The notes under the pieces: model-generated
The model's database searches: none
What the model was told of the DNA's origin: nothing
The model's input: only the letters and a program-made list of their open reading frames with translations
Part shown: positions 27,269-36,603 of the stretch, one piece after another
How positions within the stretch are numbered: the first letter of the stretch is position 1
Layout: each line of letters starts with the position of its first letter
Position numbers and translations under genes: made by a program
Origin: CAYRTD01 sp964528675
GTDB lineage: Bacteria > Bacteroidota > Bacteroidia > Bacteroidales > GCA-2748055
DNA: 64,000 nucleotides
Direction: 5' to 3'
NCBI GenBank assembly: GCA_964528675.1
Contig: CAZGTU010000014.1
Location: 1-64,000 of the forward strand

Positions 27269-28915
27269 ATGCAAAAAATGAATACATTAAAAATATTCGC
27301 AACAATCCTGGGTATAGCAAGCCTCCTTTCACAGTCATGCCAGGAGAGTTTTCTCGAACTAAAAGAACCGGTTAACCCTGTCCTTGAAACATATTACACC
27401 GACTCGGCAACTGCATTTAACGGGCTTGTGGGGTGCTATAACTCATTAACTATGGTGCCTAATCCGGAGGGAAAAATGATACTCTTTTTCTTACTTGATA
27501 CCCGATCTGATGATACTGACTATGCAGGAAACCCAAGGGGTGCCGTGGAAGAACAAAACTATGACCGCGCCGCAGGATTCGCCAATTTCGATATCTATTC
27601 CGACAACAGGTGGGCTGACCATTTATGGAGATACTGTTACATGGGAATTAATACCATAAACAAATATATTGAAGGATTAGAAGCTGTAGATTTTCCCATC
27701 TCACAACAGCCCCTGATCGACCAGTTCAAGGCAGAAGTCTTGTTCATGAGGGCCTATTATTATTTTCACCTGGTTAAAAATTTCGGACCTGTCATTCTTT
27801 ACACCAACTCTCTGAATGAAGATGAATGGTACAATCAAAGAAGACAGGAAGAGAGCCTGGTTTACGAGCAGATATTTACGGATCTGCGGGAGGCCATTCC
27901 CCTGCTCCCCCTGAAAAGTGAATACGGTGCTGACAATTACGGCCGTATAACAAAAGCCGCGGCACAGACCCTCCTTGCGAAAGCATTGATTACCGAGGCC
28001 GAATTGGATGGCTCAAGCCCTAACTGGCAGGAGGCATATGACCTGTGTAAAAGTGTTGAACAATCTGGAGAATATGATTTGAACACACTATTCACCGACA
28101 TGTTTACAGTAGCAGGCCAGTTCAGCAGCGGGTTCATCTTTGATATTCTTTCGGAAGAGTCAATTAATTCGGAAAATGACAGTTATATTCATTATGTTAG
28201 CCCGCGATACATCTTTATAGATGGTGTGCCGGATCATTCGAGAAAGATGGAGTTCGGATTCGGTTTGGCCGGTATAACTGAAGAATTGGCCAATCAATTC
28301 GGTTATCATCATGATGATGATAGTCTTACATTCGTCAACCTGAATGACAGCAGGGGTAAATTCACCTTCAGAACACGGTGGGACAAGTATGACGGGTACA
28401 CCGTTGTTGATAATCTTACAGGACATGAAGAAACGAGAAACCCGCATAACACCGACGATGCTAACTATTATCAGCGAAAATACAACCGGGAAACAATTTC
28501 CAGCCAATACCACAAAGCAGGGGCTAATTATCATGTAATCAGGTATGCCGAAACATTGCTTCTGGGCGCCGAGGCTGCATATTATTTAAACAATGAAGAG
28601 GAAGCAAAGCGCTTAGTAAACCTGGTAAGAGAGAGAGCGTTCAGACCGGCTATTCAGGAAGGCCGTGTTACCCTGAATGATATACAAATTAACTCATCAG
28701 GTAATGCTCTGCTTGAAGATATATGGCAGGAAAGAAGGCTTGAGCTGGCTGGTGAAAATGACAGGTTTTATGATTTAAAAAGAACACACAGGTTACACAT
28801 CCTTAAAGAGAAAAAACCAGAAATATTTTTCCAGGAAGGTAAACACGAGCTGTTGCCAATTCCGTATACTGAACTGGCACTGGCACCTAATTTAACTCAA
28901 AATCCAGGGTATTAA
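27269..28915 (+). CDS. SusD/RagB-family glycan-binding lipoprotein 1
   Basis: A 548-residue surface lipoprotein. The signal peptide ends at the lipobox cysteine in LSQSCQESFLEL. The SusD alpha-helical fold shows in FNGLVGCYNSLT, FMRAYYYFHLVKNFGPVIL, the repeat region AAAQTLLAKALI, and the C-terminal block YAETLLLGAEAAYYLN with RRLELAGENDRFYDLKR. It caps the SusC barrel and binds glycan. It starts 8 bases after susC and is followed 17 bases on by a small lipoprotein gene, so the three form an operon. An alternative start lies at 27,278. Confidence 0.94.
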   Translation: MQKMNTLKIFATILGIASLLSQSCQESFLELKEPVNPVLETYYTDSATAFNGLVGCYNSLTMVPNPEGKMILFFLLDTRSDDTDYAGNPRGAVEEQNYDRAAGFANFDIYSDNRWADHLWRYCYMGINTINKYIEGLEAVDFPISQQPLIDQFKAEVLFMRAYYYFHLVKNFGPVILYTNSLNEDEWYNQRRQEESLVYEQIFTDLREAIPLLPLKSEYGADNYGRITKAAAQTLLAKALITEAELDGSSPNWQEAYDLCKSVEQSGEYDLNTLFTDMFTVAGQFSSGFIFDILSEESINSENDSYIHYVSPRYIFIDGVPDHSRKMEFGFGLAGITEELANQFGYHHDDDSLTFVNLNDSRGKFTFRTRWDKYDGYTVVDNLTGHEETRNPHNTDDANYYQRKYNRETISSQYHKAGANYHVIRYAETLLLGAEAAYYLNNEEEAKRLVNLVRERAFRPAIQEGRVTLNDIQINSSGNALLEDIWQERRLELAGENDRFYDLKRTHRLHILKEKKPEIFFQEGKHELLPIPYTELALAPNLTQNPGY

Positions 28916-28932
28916 ACTAAAACAATAAAGCA

Positions 28933-29421
28933 ATGAAAAGCATTATTATATCCATTATTTCTGCTACATTTTTGTTTTTTATCTCTTGTAGCAAAGAACT
29001 TGAAAACCCAAGTGCCGACTTTAAAATTGAAGTTGATACCATTATCGATGATATAAAGCAAAGAATTGAAGTTGACAATGTGAAGGTGGGTGAAAAAGTT
29101 TTTTTTGTCTCCCAAAACAACAGCATGTTCAGTAGTATTTGGACAGGAGATTCAACATCCTCAAGAAGGGGCACTACTTACCATGATTATAACAGCTGTG
29201 ATAGTGAAATTAAGCTAAGAACTACCATCAGGGATAACGATACATCATATTTTCAGCTATCAAAAGCATGTTTCGGGGAGGCACTTCCATTTGGTTCCGC
29301 GGAAATGGGATATACCTACGAATTCCCCGGTACGTACACGATTACCTGGGTAGCCTCAAACCGTAATGCGGATGAAACCAAAACGGTAACTTCGTCAAAG
29401 GAAATAACGGTGAGTGAGTAA
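28933..29421 (+). CDS. Small PKD-like lipoprotein, third gene of the susCD operon
   Basis: A 162-residue lipoprotein (MKSIIISIISATFLFFISC, Cys19). The rest looks like one immunoglobulin/PKD-type beta-sandwich: VGEKVFFVSQNN at the start and FPGTYTITWVASN near the end. The position right after susD is where surface glycan-binding proteins (SusE/F-like) are usually found, but at 162 residues it is shorter than most of those. A role as an accessory glycan binder is inferred from position. It ends 39 bases before a strong hairpin that closes the operon. Confidence 0.7.
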   Translation: MKSIIISIISATFLFFISCSKELENPSADFKIEVDTIIDDIKQRIEVDNVKVGEKVFFVSQNNSMFSSIWTGDSTSSRRGTTYHDYNSCDSEIKLRTTIRDNDTSYFQLSKACFGEALPFGSAEMGYTYEFPGTYTITWVASNRNADETKTVTSSKEITVSE

Positions 29422-29459
29422 GCCTGATTCAGATTATATAAATACGAGTAAACTGCGCT

Positions 29460-29526
29460 CATCCCTCTGTTTGCCCCACCCAAACCCATCCTCGGGATGG
29501 GTTTGGGTGGGGCAAACAGAGGGATG
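29460..29526. terminator. Perfect 32-bp hairpin between convergent genes
   Basis: The arms 29,460-29,491 and 29,495-29,526 are exact complements over 32 bases, with the 3-base loop TCG. The stem is G+C rich (contains TTTGCCCCACCCAAACCC). It lies between the end of the SusCD operon and the end of the minus-strand GH29, so it can terminate transcription in both directions, although no long T run follows. A degenerate copy of one arm occurs at 50,212-50,241, so it is probably one copy of an interspersed palindrome. Confidence 0.75.
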
Positions 29527-29600
29527 CTTTCAGGTAGTAAGTTCTTTTAAAAGGTAGATCCTTTTAAGACCTCCCGCTAAAATATATTACATTTTGAAAA

Positions 29601-30983
29601 CTATTCCATCAAGATAAGTTTGATTACCGTGTCTGTTTTATCAGGTAACAAAATAGTATGTTGTGCAGGATCTTCAATGAAGTTGATAAATAAATCAGAT
29701 TCATCAATGTAAGATCTTTCACCATGCCAGAAGTCAGCCATGAACATTTCCGTATCATCTCTCAAAAGAGTTGCCGATTCAACCTTATTTTTAAGCCCCT
29801 CCAGGCATATTTGCCCTATGGATTGATCAAAAACATGGGCGTACAACAGCTTACCTTTTTGGGTGTAGCGACCCCATTCGGGCTTTTCAAATTCAGCGGC
29901 CTCACAGTCGTATATGCTTTCCGCGTTTTCTTCCATCCACTGACCAGTTTCTTTTAGCACTTTTACAGATTCCATGGGTATTCTGCCACGGGCATCGGGG
30001 CCAACATTAAGCAAAAGATTTCCGCCTTTTGAAACACAATTTACCAGCGTTTTTATCACCGTCCCGGCCGATTTATATTCATCATCATTTCTTGCGTACC
30101 CCCAGTTATTATTTAAGGTAATACAAGCTTCCCACGGAATAGGCCTGCCCAGTTCATCTACTATGGGGCCTTTGGGTATAATTTGTTCAGGTCCTTCAAA
30201 ATCACCGGCATAATATTCCGGGTTTTCCAGTTCCATATTGCCCCCCAGCCTGTTATCAATGATAATTCCGGGTTGCAGTTCCCGGGTCATCTTAACTAAT
30301 TTGGTTGCTTCCCATTTTTCTCCTGTCATTTCACCACAACTGAAATCGAACCACATGATATCAATTTTTCCGTAATTGGTAAGTAATTCCCGTGTTTGGT
30401 TATGCATATATTCCAGGTAGGAATTGAAATCCCTGTCTTCATTGCTATATCCTTCTTTTCCGGTCATGGGATGTATAACGCAGTCGCCATCAACAGGATA
30501 ACCCGGATGATGCCAGTCGAGCAAAGAATAATAGAAACCTATTTTTAACCCTTCTGCCCTGAATGCATCCACGAATTCGCGGATTAAATCACGCCCTGCA
30601 GGTGTATTGGTTGCTTTATAATCAGTGTATTTGCTATCAAATAAGCAAAATCCATCATGATGCTTGGCAGTAATAACCGCGTATTTCATTCCTGCCTGTT
30701 TTGCCAGCTTTGCCCATTCGGCCGGGTTGTAATCAACCGGGTCAAAATTCTCGAAATACTCACGATACTCTTCATCGGTCATTTTTTCCTGATACTTCAC
30801 CCATTCTCCCCTGGCAGGTATAGCATAAATTCCCCAGTGGATGAACATGCCGAAGCGGGCGTCGCGGAACCATTCGGTTCGTTCTTGTCTTTCAGCATAG
30901 GATCCTTCCTTGTTTTCCTGTCCGGAAACATTGCTCATTACTAACATAATTGTCATACAAGTGATAAAAATTTTGTTTTTCAT
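29601..30983 (-). CDS. GH29 alpha-L-fucosidase 1
   Basis: A 460-residue exported fucosidase that removes alpha-linked L-fucose by a retaining mechanism. The start at 30,983 gives the signal peptide MKNKIFITCMTIMLVMSNVSG; an upstream ATG at 31,013 would add ten charged residues. Family motifs are RFGMFIHWGIYAIP (near residue 45), AKHHDGFCLFDS (107-117), IGFYYSLLDWH and IMWFDFS with nucleophile Asp213. The acid/base residue is less conserved and not assigned here. It lies 33 bases downstream of a URO-D-fold gene in the same direction and between two SusCD pairs. Confidence 0.94.
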   Translation of the reverse strand: MKNKIFITCMTIMLVMSNVSGQENKEGSYAERQERTEWFRDARFGMFIHWGIYAIPARGEWVKYQEKMTDEEYREYFENFDPVDYNPAEWAKLAKQAGMKYAVITAKHHDGFCLFDSKYTDYKATNTPAGRDLIREFVDAFRAEGLKIGFYYSLLDWHHPGYPVDGDCVIHPMTGKEGYSNEDRDFNSYLEYMHNQTRELLTNYGKIDIMWFDFSCGEMTGEKWEATKLVKMTRELQPGIIIDNRLGGNMELENPEYYAGDFEGPEQIIPKGPIVDELGRPIPWEACITLNNNWGYARNDDEYKSAGTVIKTLVNCVSKGGNLLLNVGPDARGRIPMESVKVLKETGQWMEENAESIYDCEAAEFEKPEWGRYTQKGKLLYAHVFDQSIGQICLEGLKNKVESATLLRDDTEMFMADFWHGERSYIDESDLFINFIEDPAQHTILLPDKTDTVIKLILME

Positions 30984-31016
30984 GGATAATATTTTATAAA
31001 TTTTTGTTTTCATTAT

Positions 31017-32084
31017 TTATTGATGCTTCCAATCTCTTACAGCTTCCATTATTGCCATCAGATTTTCCCATGGTACCTCCGGTTCAACAAGGTGGGTAGG
31101 TCCTATGACGATTCCTCCATGTTCAGCACATTTGTTCAATCTGTTGGTTACCAAGCGGTAAACTTCATCCGGTTTGCCGAAAGGAAGGAGTTCCTGGGTT
31201 CCGATGGTACCCCAAAAGGATAAGCGCTCACCAAAACTATCATGAATTTCATTAAAATCCATACACTCAGGTTGAACAGGATTTAATATGTCTACACCCG
31301 TTTTTATCAAATCATCAATAAAGGGGGTAACATATCCACAGGAGTGATAGAAAATCAAAATATCGGGCTTTACTTTCCGGGCTGTGTCAATAACTTTTTT
31401 AAGCCTGGGTTGCAGCCACCGTTTCCATAAGTCTTTATCGATCATTATACTTTTTTGCGTTCCGATATCGTCTCCAAGGCCCAGCACTTCAACCCCCGCT
31501 TCGGCATAAACCCGGGCTTTTTCACAGGCAAAATCTGAAATTTTATTAAGAAGCAACATCGCTTTTTCATCTTCCATAAGCATATCCATCATGAGTTCTT
31601 CCATTGAACGCAAGTACCATGCAGATTCCCAGATAGTCATCTGCATCTTTGCATAAGCGGCCAGGTCTGTTTCGTGTAATTGCCGGACTGCTTGATTTAA
31701 CTGACCAATTGCTTTTGCTGACAAGGACGGATATGGGTAAGAGGCAATTTCTTTCAAATCTGCTCCTTTCAACGGATGATGCATCCGGGTCATGTGATAG
31801 GCGAGCTCAGAACCTTTTGAGTGGCCTACACCCATTGAATCAAAATTGGTATCAGCGGGTAATTCTTCTCTCGGAAAGAGTTTTCTTCCATCAGAAAAAT
31901 TCCTGGCCACTTCAATTTCCAACGGCCGGTGCAATTGCCCGAAAAATGATTGATAATCCCGGTGACCAAACCTATTATAGAAATCGTCCACCTGTGAATC
32001 ACACAATTCGAAGTCAACAGGAATAATGTCCTGAAATCCCTCTCTCCGAAGTGTCTTTAAAAAACTATCTATTCTTGAACTCAT
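31017..32084 (-). CDS. URO-D/MtaA-fold methyltransferase-like protein 4
   Basis: A 355-residue cytoplasmic URO-D-superfamily protein. H-S-C-G is at His247/Cys249 (ILIFYHSCGYVTPF), DILNPVQPECMDF and SFWGTIGTQELLPFG follow, and His331 (GPTHLVEPEVPWEN) stands in the position of MtaA's third metal ligand. It is placed between another URO-D-fold gene upstream (85 bases) and a fucosidase downstream (33 bases), so a role acting on a sugar released with or next to fucose is suggested. The reaction is unknown. Confidence 0.85.
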   Translation of the reverse strand: MSSRIDSFLKTLRREGFQDIIPVDFELCDSQVDDFYNRFGHRDYQSFFGQLHRPLEIEVARNFSDGRKLFPREELPADTNFDSMGVGHSKGSELAYHMTRMHHPLKGADLKEIASYPYPSLSAKAIGQLNQAVRQLHETDLAAYAKMQMTIWESAWYLRSMEELMMDMLMEDEKAMLLLNKISDFACEKARVYAEAGVEVLGLGDDIGTQKSIMIDKDLWKRWLQPRLKKVIDTARKVKPDILIFYHSCGYVTPFIDDLIKTGVDILNPVQPECMDFNEIHDSFGERLSFWGTIGTQELLPFGKPDEVYRLVTNRLNKCAEHGGIVIGPTHLVEPEVPWENLMAIMEAVRDWKHQ

Positions 32085-32169
32085 GATACTGAATTTTTTA
32101 ATAGTTAGTGTCTGTCAATAGGTCCTATCGAAAGCGTACTATTCATGTTTCCTCGATCCCTGTTTAAAA

Positions 32170-33255
32170 TTAGCATTTCTTCCGGATTCTTTTTGAAGTG
32201 ATCTCGTATGCTGATTTCAGGTTTTCTGCGGAAACACCCTTCGGCACCGCGTCGCCGCTACCCAGGAAAAAATAGGGGCTCTCTGGCAAATCCTCAAGAA
32301 ATTTTTCAACAGATTTTACAAAAGCATTATTATCCGGCATGGTAAACTGGTTGCACTCTATGCCACCGGCAATAACTTTTCCAGCATTCTCCATTATTTT
32401 TATTGCTTTCGAAAAATCACAGTCGCCTGTAGGTGGAGGGGATATTTCAATGATACCGTCAAATTTCCGTTCTGCTATTTCATCAAGCAAAAGACTTATT
32501 TTACCACACATATGGATCAAAAGGGGTTTGTCGTATTCATGGGCCACATCGGCAAATTCATCAAGTTGCACGAATGCATAGGCTGAAATCCAGTCAGGCA
32601 TGGAGTTACCCGTATTGGTATTTTCATAGCATATGATAACATCAGCCGGCGATTGCGCTGAAAACTCAACATATCGCTTCTTGTTTTTCATCATGGCCGC
32701 CATGGTTACTTCCAGCTCGGATGGATCTTCCATGTACATGAAGGTAAAATTCTCTATTCCTATCTGTTTGGTAAGCAGATCGTAAAAAGGTGAATCCTGC
32801 ATGCTGGCCGATAAGATTTTTTCCGGGTACTTATTTTTGTAATATTCAGTTTTACTAAAATCAGCCACCGGTATGGTGTGTTCCTGCAGGTAGCGGAAAA
32901 TTTTCAGGTCATCTACGCTCTTTATCAGGTATTCTATTGGGAAGGGAATGAATGGAGATTCGGGAACGTACCTTGAGACTTTCCTGATAGTCCCCAGCGG
33001 TGTTGAGAACTGTTCTGTTTCATATTCTCCTGCTCTTTCCTTTGAATGCACAATTGTTTCGTCGTAGGTATCCACATATGCTTCAACACCCCTTAACATA
33101 TCACTGCCAAGCTCCATTTGCATTTCAATAATATGCTGGTTTTGAAATTTCTCAGGTAGTCCTGATTGGGCATAGCCGTCAAGGCAAGGAAAAAAAGGCA
33201 TCTTTTTTATGCCTTTTTCATCCAGCAACCTGATAAACCGGTTTTTCTTATTCAT
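32170..33255 (-). CDS. URO-D-fold protein 5, divergent metal site
   Basis: A 361-residue URO-D-superfamily protein more distant from the others. The H-x-C-G motif is present as HMCG (His248, Cys250), but the C-terminal segment reads FLGSGDAVPKGVSAENL, with no Cys or His where the other copies have the third ligand. The sequence DGIIEISPPPTGDCDF replaces the INPVQ block. It is the first gene of the minus-strand trio and is transcribed away from the second susC, whose coding region starts about 200 bases off. Different substrate or partner from the other copies is likely; the function is unknown. Confidence 0.78.
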   Translation of the reverse strand: MNKKNRFIRLLDEKGIKKMPFFPCLDGYAQSGLPEKFQNQHIIEMQMELGSDMLRGVEAYVDTYDETIVHSKERAGEYETEQFSTPLGTIRKVSRYVPESPFIPFPIEYLIKSVDDLKIFRYLQEHTIPVADFSKTEYYKNKYPEKILSASMQDSPFYDLLTKQIGIENFTFMYMEDPSELEVTMAAMMKNKKRYVEFSAQSPADVIICYENTNTGNSMPDWISAYAFVQLDEFADVAHEYDKPLLIHMCGKISLLLDEIAERKFDGIIEISPPPTGDCDFSKAIKIMENAGKVIAGGIECNQFTMPDNNAFVKSVEKFLEDLPESPYFFLGSGDAVPKGVSAENLKSAYEITSKRIRKKC

Positions 33256-33453
33256 GGTGGCTAATAAATATTTATATGCAGTAAAACTATTTTATAAGCG
33301 GGAATAACACTATAACAGATGTTTAAATTGATAATACTATTGATTCATTGACTGAATGAATAATCATACTGTGTGATCTATTTATAACAGAAATAATCAT
33401 AAATATCAATGATTTTTACAGCATTCAAATCTATAAAAATTAGTTATACCAAC

Positions 33454-36400
33454 ATGATGAAAGCTAAATTAGTATTGGTCCTCTTTCTTGTTTTCTCATT
33501 CACCATTCAAATATATCCACAGCAGGATTTCAGGGTTTCGGGTAAAGTGCTGGATGAGAATGGTTCACCCCTTATTGGGGTTAATGTTGTCGAAAAGGGA
33601 ACCACAAATGGCACCGTTACAAATCTGGAAGGAACCTTTAATTTTAGTGTTTCAGGCCCTCAGTCTACTCTGGTTTTTTCATTCATTGGTTATTTAAAAG
33701 AAGAAGTGATCCTAAACGGGCAGAATGAAATCCAGGTAAGTCTAATGCCTGATTTGAAGGAACTGGAAGAACTTGTATTCATCGGATACGGAACGGTAAA
33801 AAAGGCGGATCTCACGGGTTCCGTTGAAGTACTTGAAACCGATCAAATATCAAAACTCCCGGTCAGAAGCCCGGAACAAGTTTTACAAGGGAAAGCCTCC
33901 GGTGTTTTCGTGGCAGCCAGTAGCGGAGCCCCAGGTGCACCGGTGTCTGTAAGGATCCGGGGCGTTGGAACACCCAATAATACCGACCCTTTATACGTTG
34001 TTGACGGGATGCCGATTAAAGATGCCTCTTTTGGCAAAAATGACAACCCGAGTGGCATTAATTTTTTGAACCCATCTGATATTGAATCCATACAGGTATT
34101 AAAAGATGCATCTGCTACAGCTATTTACGGTACCCGTGGAGCAAATGGGGTAATTATTATCACTACAAAGAAAGGGAAATCCGGAAAAGCAAAGGTTGAT
34201 TTCAATTCATATTTTGGGTATCAGGAACTGCCCAAAAAGCTTGATATTTTGAATGCACAGCAATTTGCAACTCTATACAATGAAGCAATGGGTGAATATT
34301 ATAGCCCGGATAGCATCCCTTTTCTGAAAACCACCGACTGGCAGGATGAAGTTTTTACTTTAGCCCCAATGCATAGTGAACAAATAAGTGTTTCAGGTGG
34401 TTCCGAGAAATCAACTTATTATATCAGCTTTAACAATTATTCGCAGGATGGAATTGTAAAGGAATCTTATTATGACAGATATTCTTTCAGAGTTAATTCC
34501 GAATATGAAATTAATAAGTGGCTCAGAACAGGTCAACACCTAACCTTAACAAATTTTTTTAACCAGCGACAAAGGGAGGAAGGGTTGAATTCCGGATCCA
34601 TAGTTGGAAACCCGATTATGGCTGCATTAAAAGCCAATCCAACTGTCCGGCCACGTGATGAGGAAGGCAATCTGAATTATATACCCCTGACCAGCGCCAG
34701 TAGCACTGTAAATCCTGTTGGTCTCATTGAAAACAGACATTACAGTTATAATAATAACAGGATCCAGGGTTCTGTATTTGTTGAAATTGAACCTCTTAAA
34801 AATTTGATATTTAAACTAAATGGCGGTATAGACCGTAGTTGGGGTTTCCGTAAAGAAGTATGGCCGGAATATAAAATTGCCAATGAAGATGCCTCGGAAA
34901 ACACCTTACTTATTACTGAACATGAAGATTGGTACAATTATCTTCTTGAAAGCACACTCAATTATAATTTTGAATTAGCCAGTAATCACACTTTTAATTT
35001 CCTATTTGGTGTTACAAGGCAGGAAGAAGTTAAATCGCCCGTGGTTTCCAGTTCTTACCTCCCTTCGCCTGTAGAGGATATGCTGTACCATTCGGCCAGA
35101 ACATCAATTGACGACGTGATTCAGCTTGGCGGTTCACCATTGGAATGGTCGCTTTTATCGTACCTGGGCAGGATTAATTACAATTTCAGGAGCAAATATC
35201 TCTTAACAGCTAGCATAAGGCATGATGGATCATCCCGTTTTGGGCCTAATAAAAGGTTTGGAACCTTTCCTTCCTTCGCATTTGGGTGGAAGGTTTCTGA
35301 AGAATCGTTTATGGACAATGTTTCCCTGATTTCAATGCTAAAAGTGCGTGGAGGTTGGGGTATAGTAGGTAATCAAAATATTGATCCTTACCTGTACAGG
35401 TCAAAAGTCACTTTTCAGCCCGACAGAGGATTGCCAGGACCTGTTGTTTTTTACGGAGTACCAGCCCGGCCTCATCCGGCCGCTTTTTTCGATGGATTAC
35501 CTAATCCCGATATCGGCTGGGAAACTACCGAAACCTATAACCTCGGTATTGATCTAACATTATTGGATAATAGAATTGCAGCCACGATTGACTTTTATGA
35601 CAAAACAACCAGCGATATACTACTTTTTAATCCCGTACCCTTATGGGGTGGTGCAGATGCCGCGGTAATTAAAAGCGGACAAATAAAAAATACGGGGATC
35701 GTTAACAATAAAGGTATAGATGTATTACTTACCTACAAGAATTCTGTCGGGGATTTCTTTTATGAAATCGGGGGTAATTTTTCATATTTAATTAATGAAG
35801 TTATAGACATGGAAGATGGTGCACCTTTATCATCGGATACCGACTTTCCCGTGAGAATGATAGAAGGTAAACCCATTGGTGCATTTTACGGATACGTGGC
35901 AGAAGGCATATTTAAAAGTGAAGAAGAAATTCAAAATCATGCCATGCAGGAAAGAAGAACGGGAGTTGGAGATTTGAAATTTAAGGATTTGAATTTAGAT
36001 GGGGTAATCAATTCAGCCGATCAAACAACTTTAGGATTTGCTTTGCCTGATTTTACCTATGGCATCAACCTGAATTTTGCATACAAGAATGTTAGTCTTG
36101 ATATTCTCGCCCAGGGAATACAGGGCAATTCCATTGCTAACATGGTGAAAAGAAACGCTTTATATAACCTGCGAATGACCTCCAATGTAAGCACTGATCT
36201 ACTTAACGCTTACGGCAGGGAAAATGAAGACGGCACCATCGTGACGGACACAGACATTCCCCGCATCGTTGGAAGAAGAGATAATAATGATAATGACAGA
36301 ATCTCTGCTTTTTATCTTGAAGATGGTTCATATTTCAGATTAAAAAATATTAGCCTGGCATATCAGTTTCCTGAAAAAATGATCCGGAAACTGGGTTTAA

Positions 36401-36579
36401 ATAACCTGAGAATTTACGGTACGATTCAAAACTTACATACATTTACCAGGTATAGTGGTTATAATCCTGAAATAGGGGTTTCCTCTGCCTTCAATGCCAA
36501 TCCTCTCGCATTTGGTATTGATAATGCAGTGTATCCCATACCCCGAACCTACCTGTTGGGTATTAATATCGGGTTATAA
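33454..36579 (+). CDS. SusC/RagA-family TonB-dependent outer-membrane receptor 2
   Basis: A 1041-residue paralogue of the first SusC. The start at 33,454 (MMKAKLVLVLFLVFSFTIQIYP) gives a clean signal peptide; the longer reading from 33,409 adds 15 residues ahead of it. Order of parts: carboxypeptidase-like domain (FRVSGKVLDENGSPLIGVN), TonB-box region LVFIGYGTVKKADLTGSVE, plug (PLYVVDGMPI, SIQVLKDASATAIYGTRGAN) and barrel ending TYLLGINIGL. The N-terminal domains of the two SusC proteins are much more alike than their barrels, as expected if they import different fragments of the same or different glycans. Confidence 0.95.
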   Translation: MMKAKLVLVLFLVFSFTIQIYPQQDFRVSGKVLDENGSPLIGVNVVEKGTTNGTVTNLEGTFNFSVSGPQSTLVFSFIGYLKEEVILNGQNEIQVSLMPDLKELEELVFIGYGTVKKADLTGSVEVLETDQISKLPVRSPEQVLQGKASGVFVAASSGAPGAPVSVRIRGVGTPNNTDPLYVVDGMPIKDASFGKNDNPSGINFLNPSDIESIQVLKDASATAIYGTRGANGVIIITTKKGKSGKAKVDFNSYFGYQELPKKLDILNAQQFATLYNEAMGEYYSPDSIPFLKTTDWQDEVFTLAPMHSEQISVSGGSEKSTYYISFNNYSQDGIVKESYYDRYSFRVNSEYEINKWLRTGQHLTLTNFFNQRQREEGLNSGSIVGNPIMAALKANPTVRPRDEEGNLNYIPLTSASSTVNPVGLIENRHYSYNNNRIQGSVFVEIEPLKNLIFKLNGGIDRSWGFRKEVWPEYKIANEDASENTLLITEHEDWYNYLLESTLNYNFELASNHTFNFLFGVTRQEEVKSPVVSSSYLPSPVEDMLYHSARTSIDDVIQLGGSPLEWSLLSYLGRINYNFRSKYLLTASIRHDGSSRFGPNKRFGTFPSFAFGWKVSEESFMDNVSLISMLKVRGGWGIVGNQNIDPYLYRSKVTFQPDRGLPGPVVFYGVPARPHPAAFFDGLPNPDIGWETTETYNLGIDLTLLDNRIAATIDFYDKTTSDILLFNPVPLWGGADAAVIKSGQIKNTGIVNNKGIDVLLTYKNSVGDFFYEIGGNFSYLINEVIDMEDGAPLSSDTDFPVRMIEGKPIGAFYGYVAEGIFKSEEEIQNHAMQERRTGVGDLKFKDLNLDGVINSADQTTLGFALPDFTYGINLNFAYKNVSLDILAQGIQGNSIANMVKRNALYNLRMTSNVSTDLLNAYGRENEDGTIVTDTDIPRIVGRRDNNDNDRISAFYLEDGSYFRLKNISLAYQFPEKMIRKLGLNNLRIYGTIQNLHTFTRYSGYNPEIGVSSAFNANPLAFGIDNAVYPIPRTYLLGINIGL

Positions 36580-36603
36580 TTTTTTTTAACTATCCATTAG
36601 AAA

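Noticed and set aside
31649..32026. 125-residue plus-strand frame within a URO-D-fold gene
   Set aside because: It lies wholly opposite a well-supported gene and its sequence shows no family pattern.
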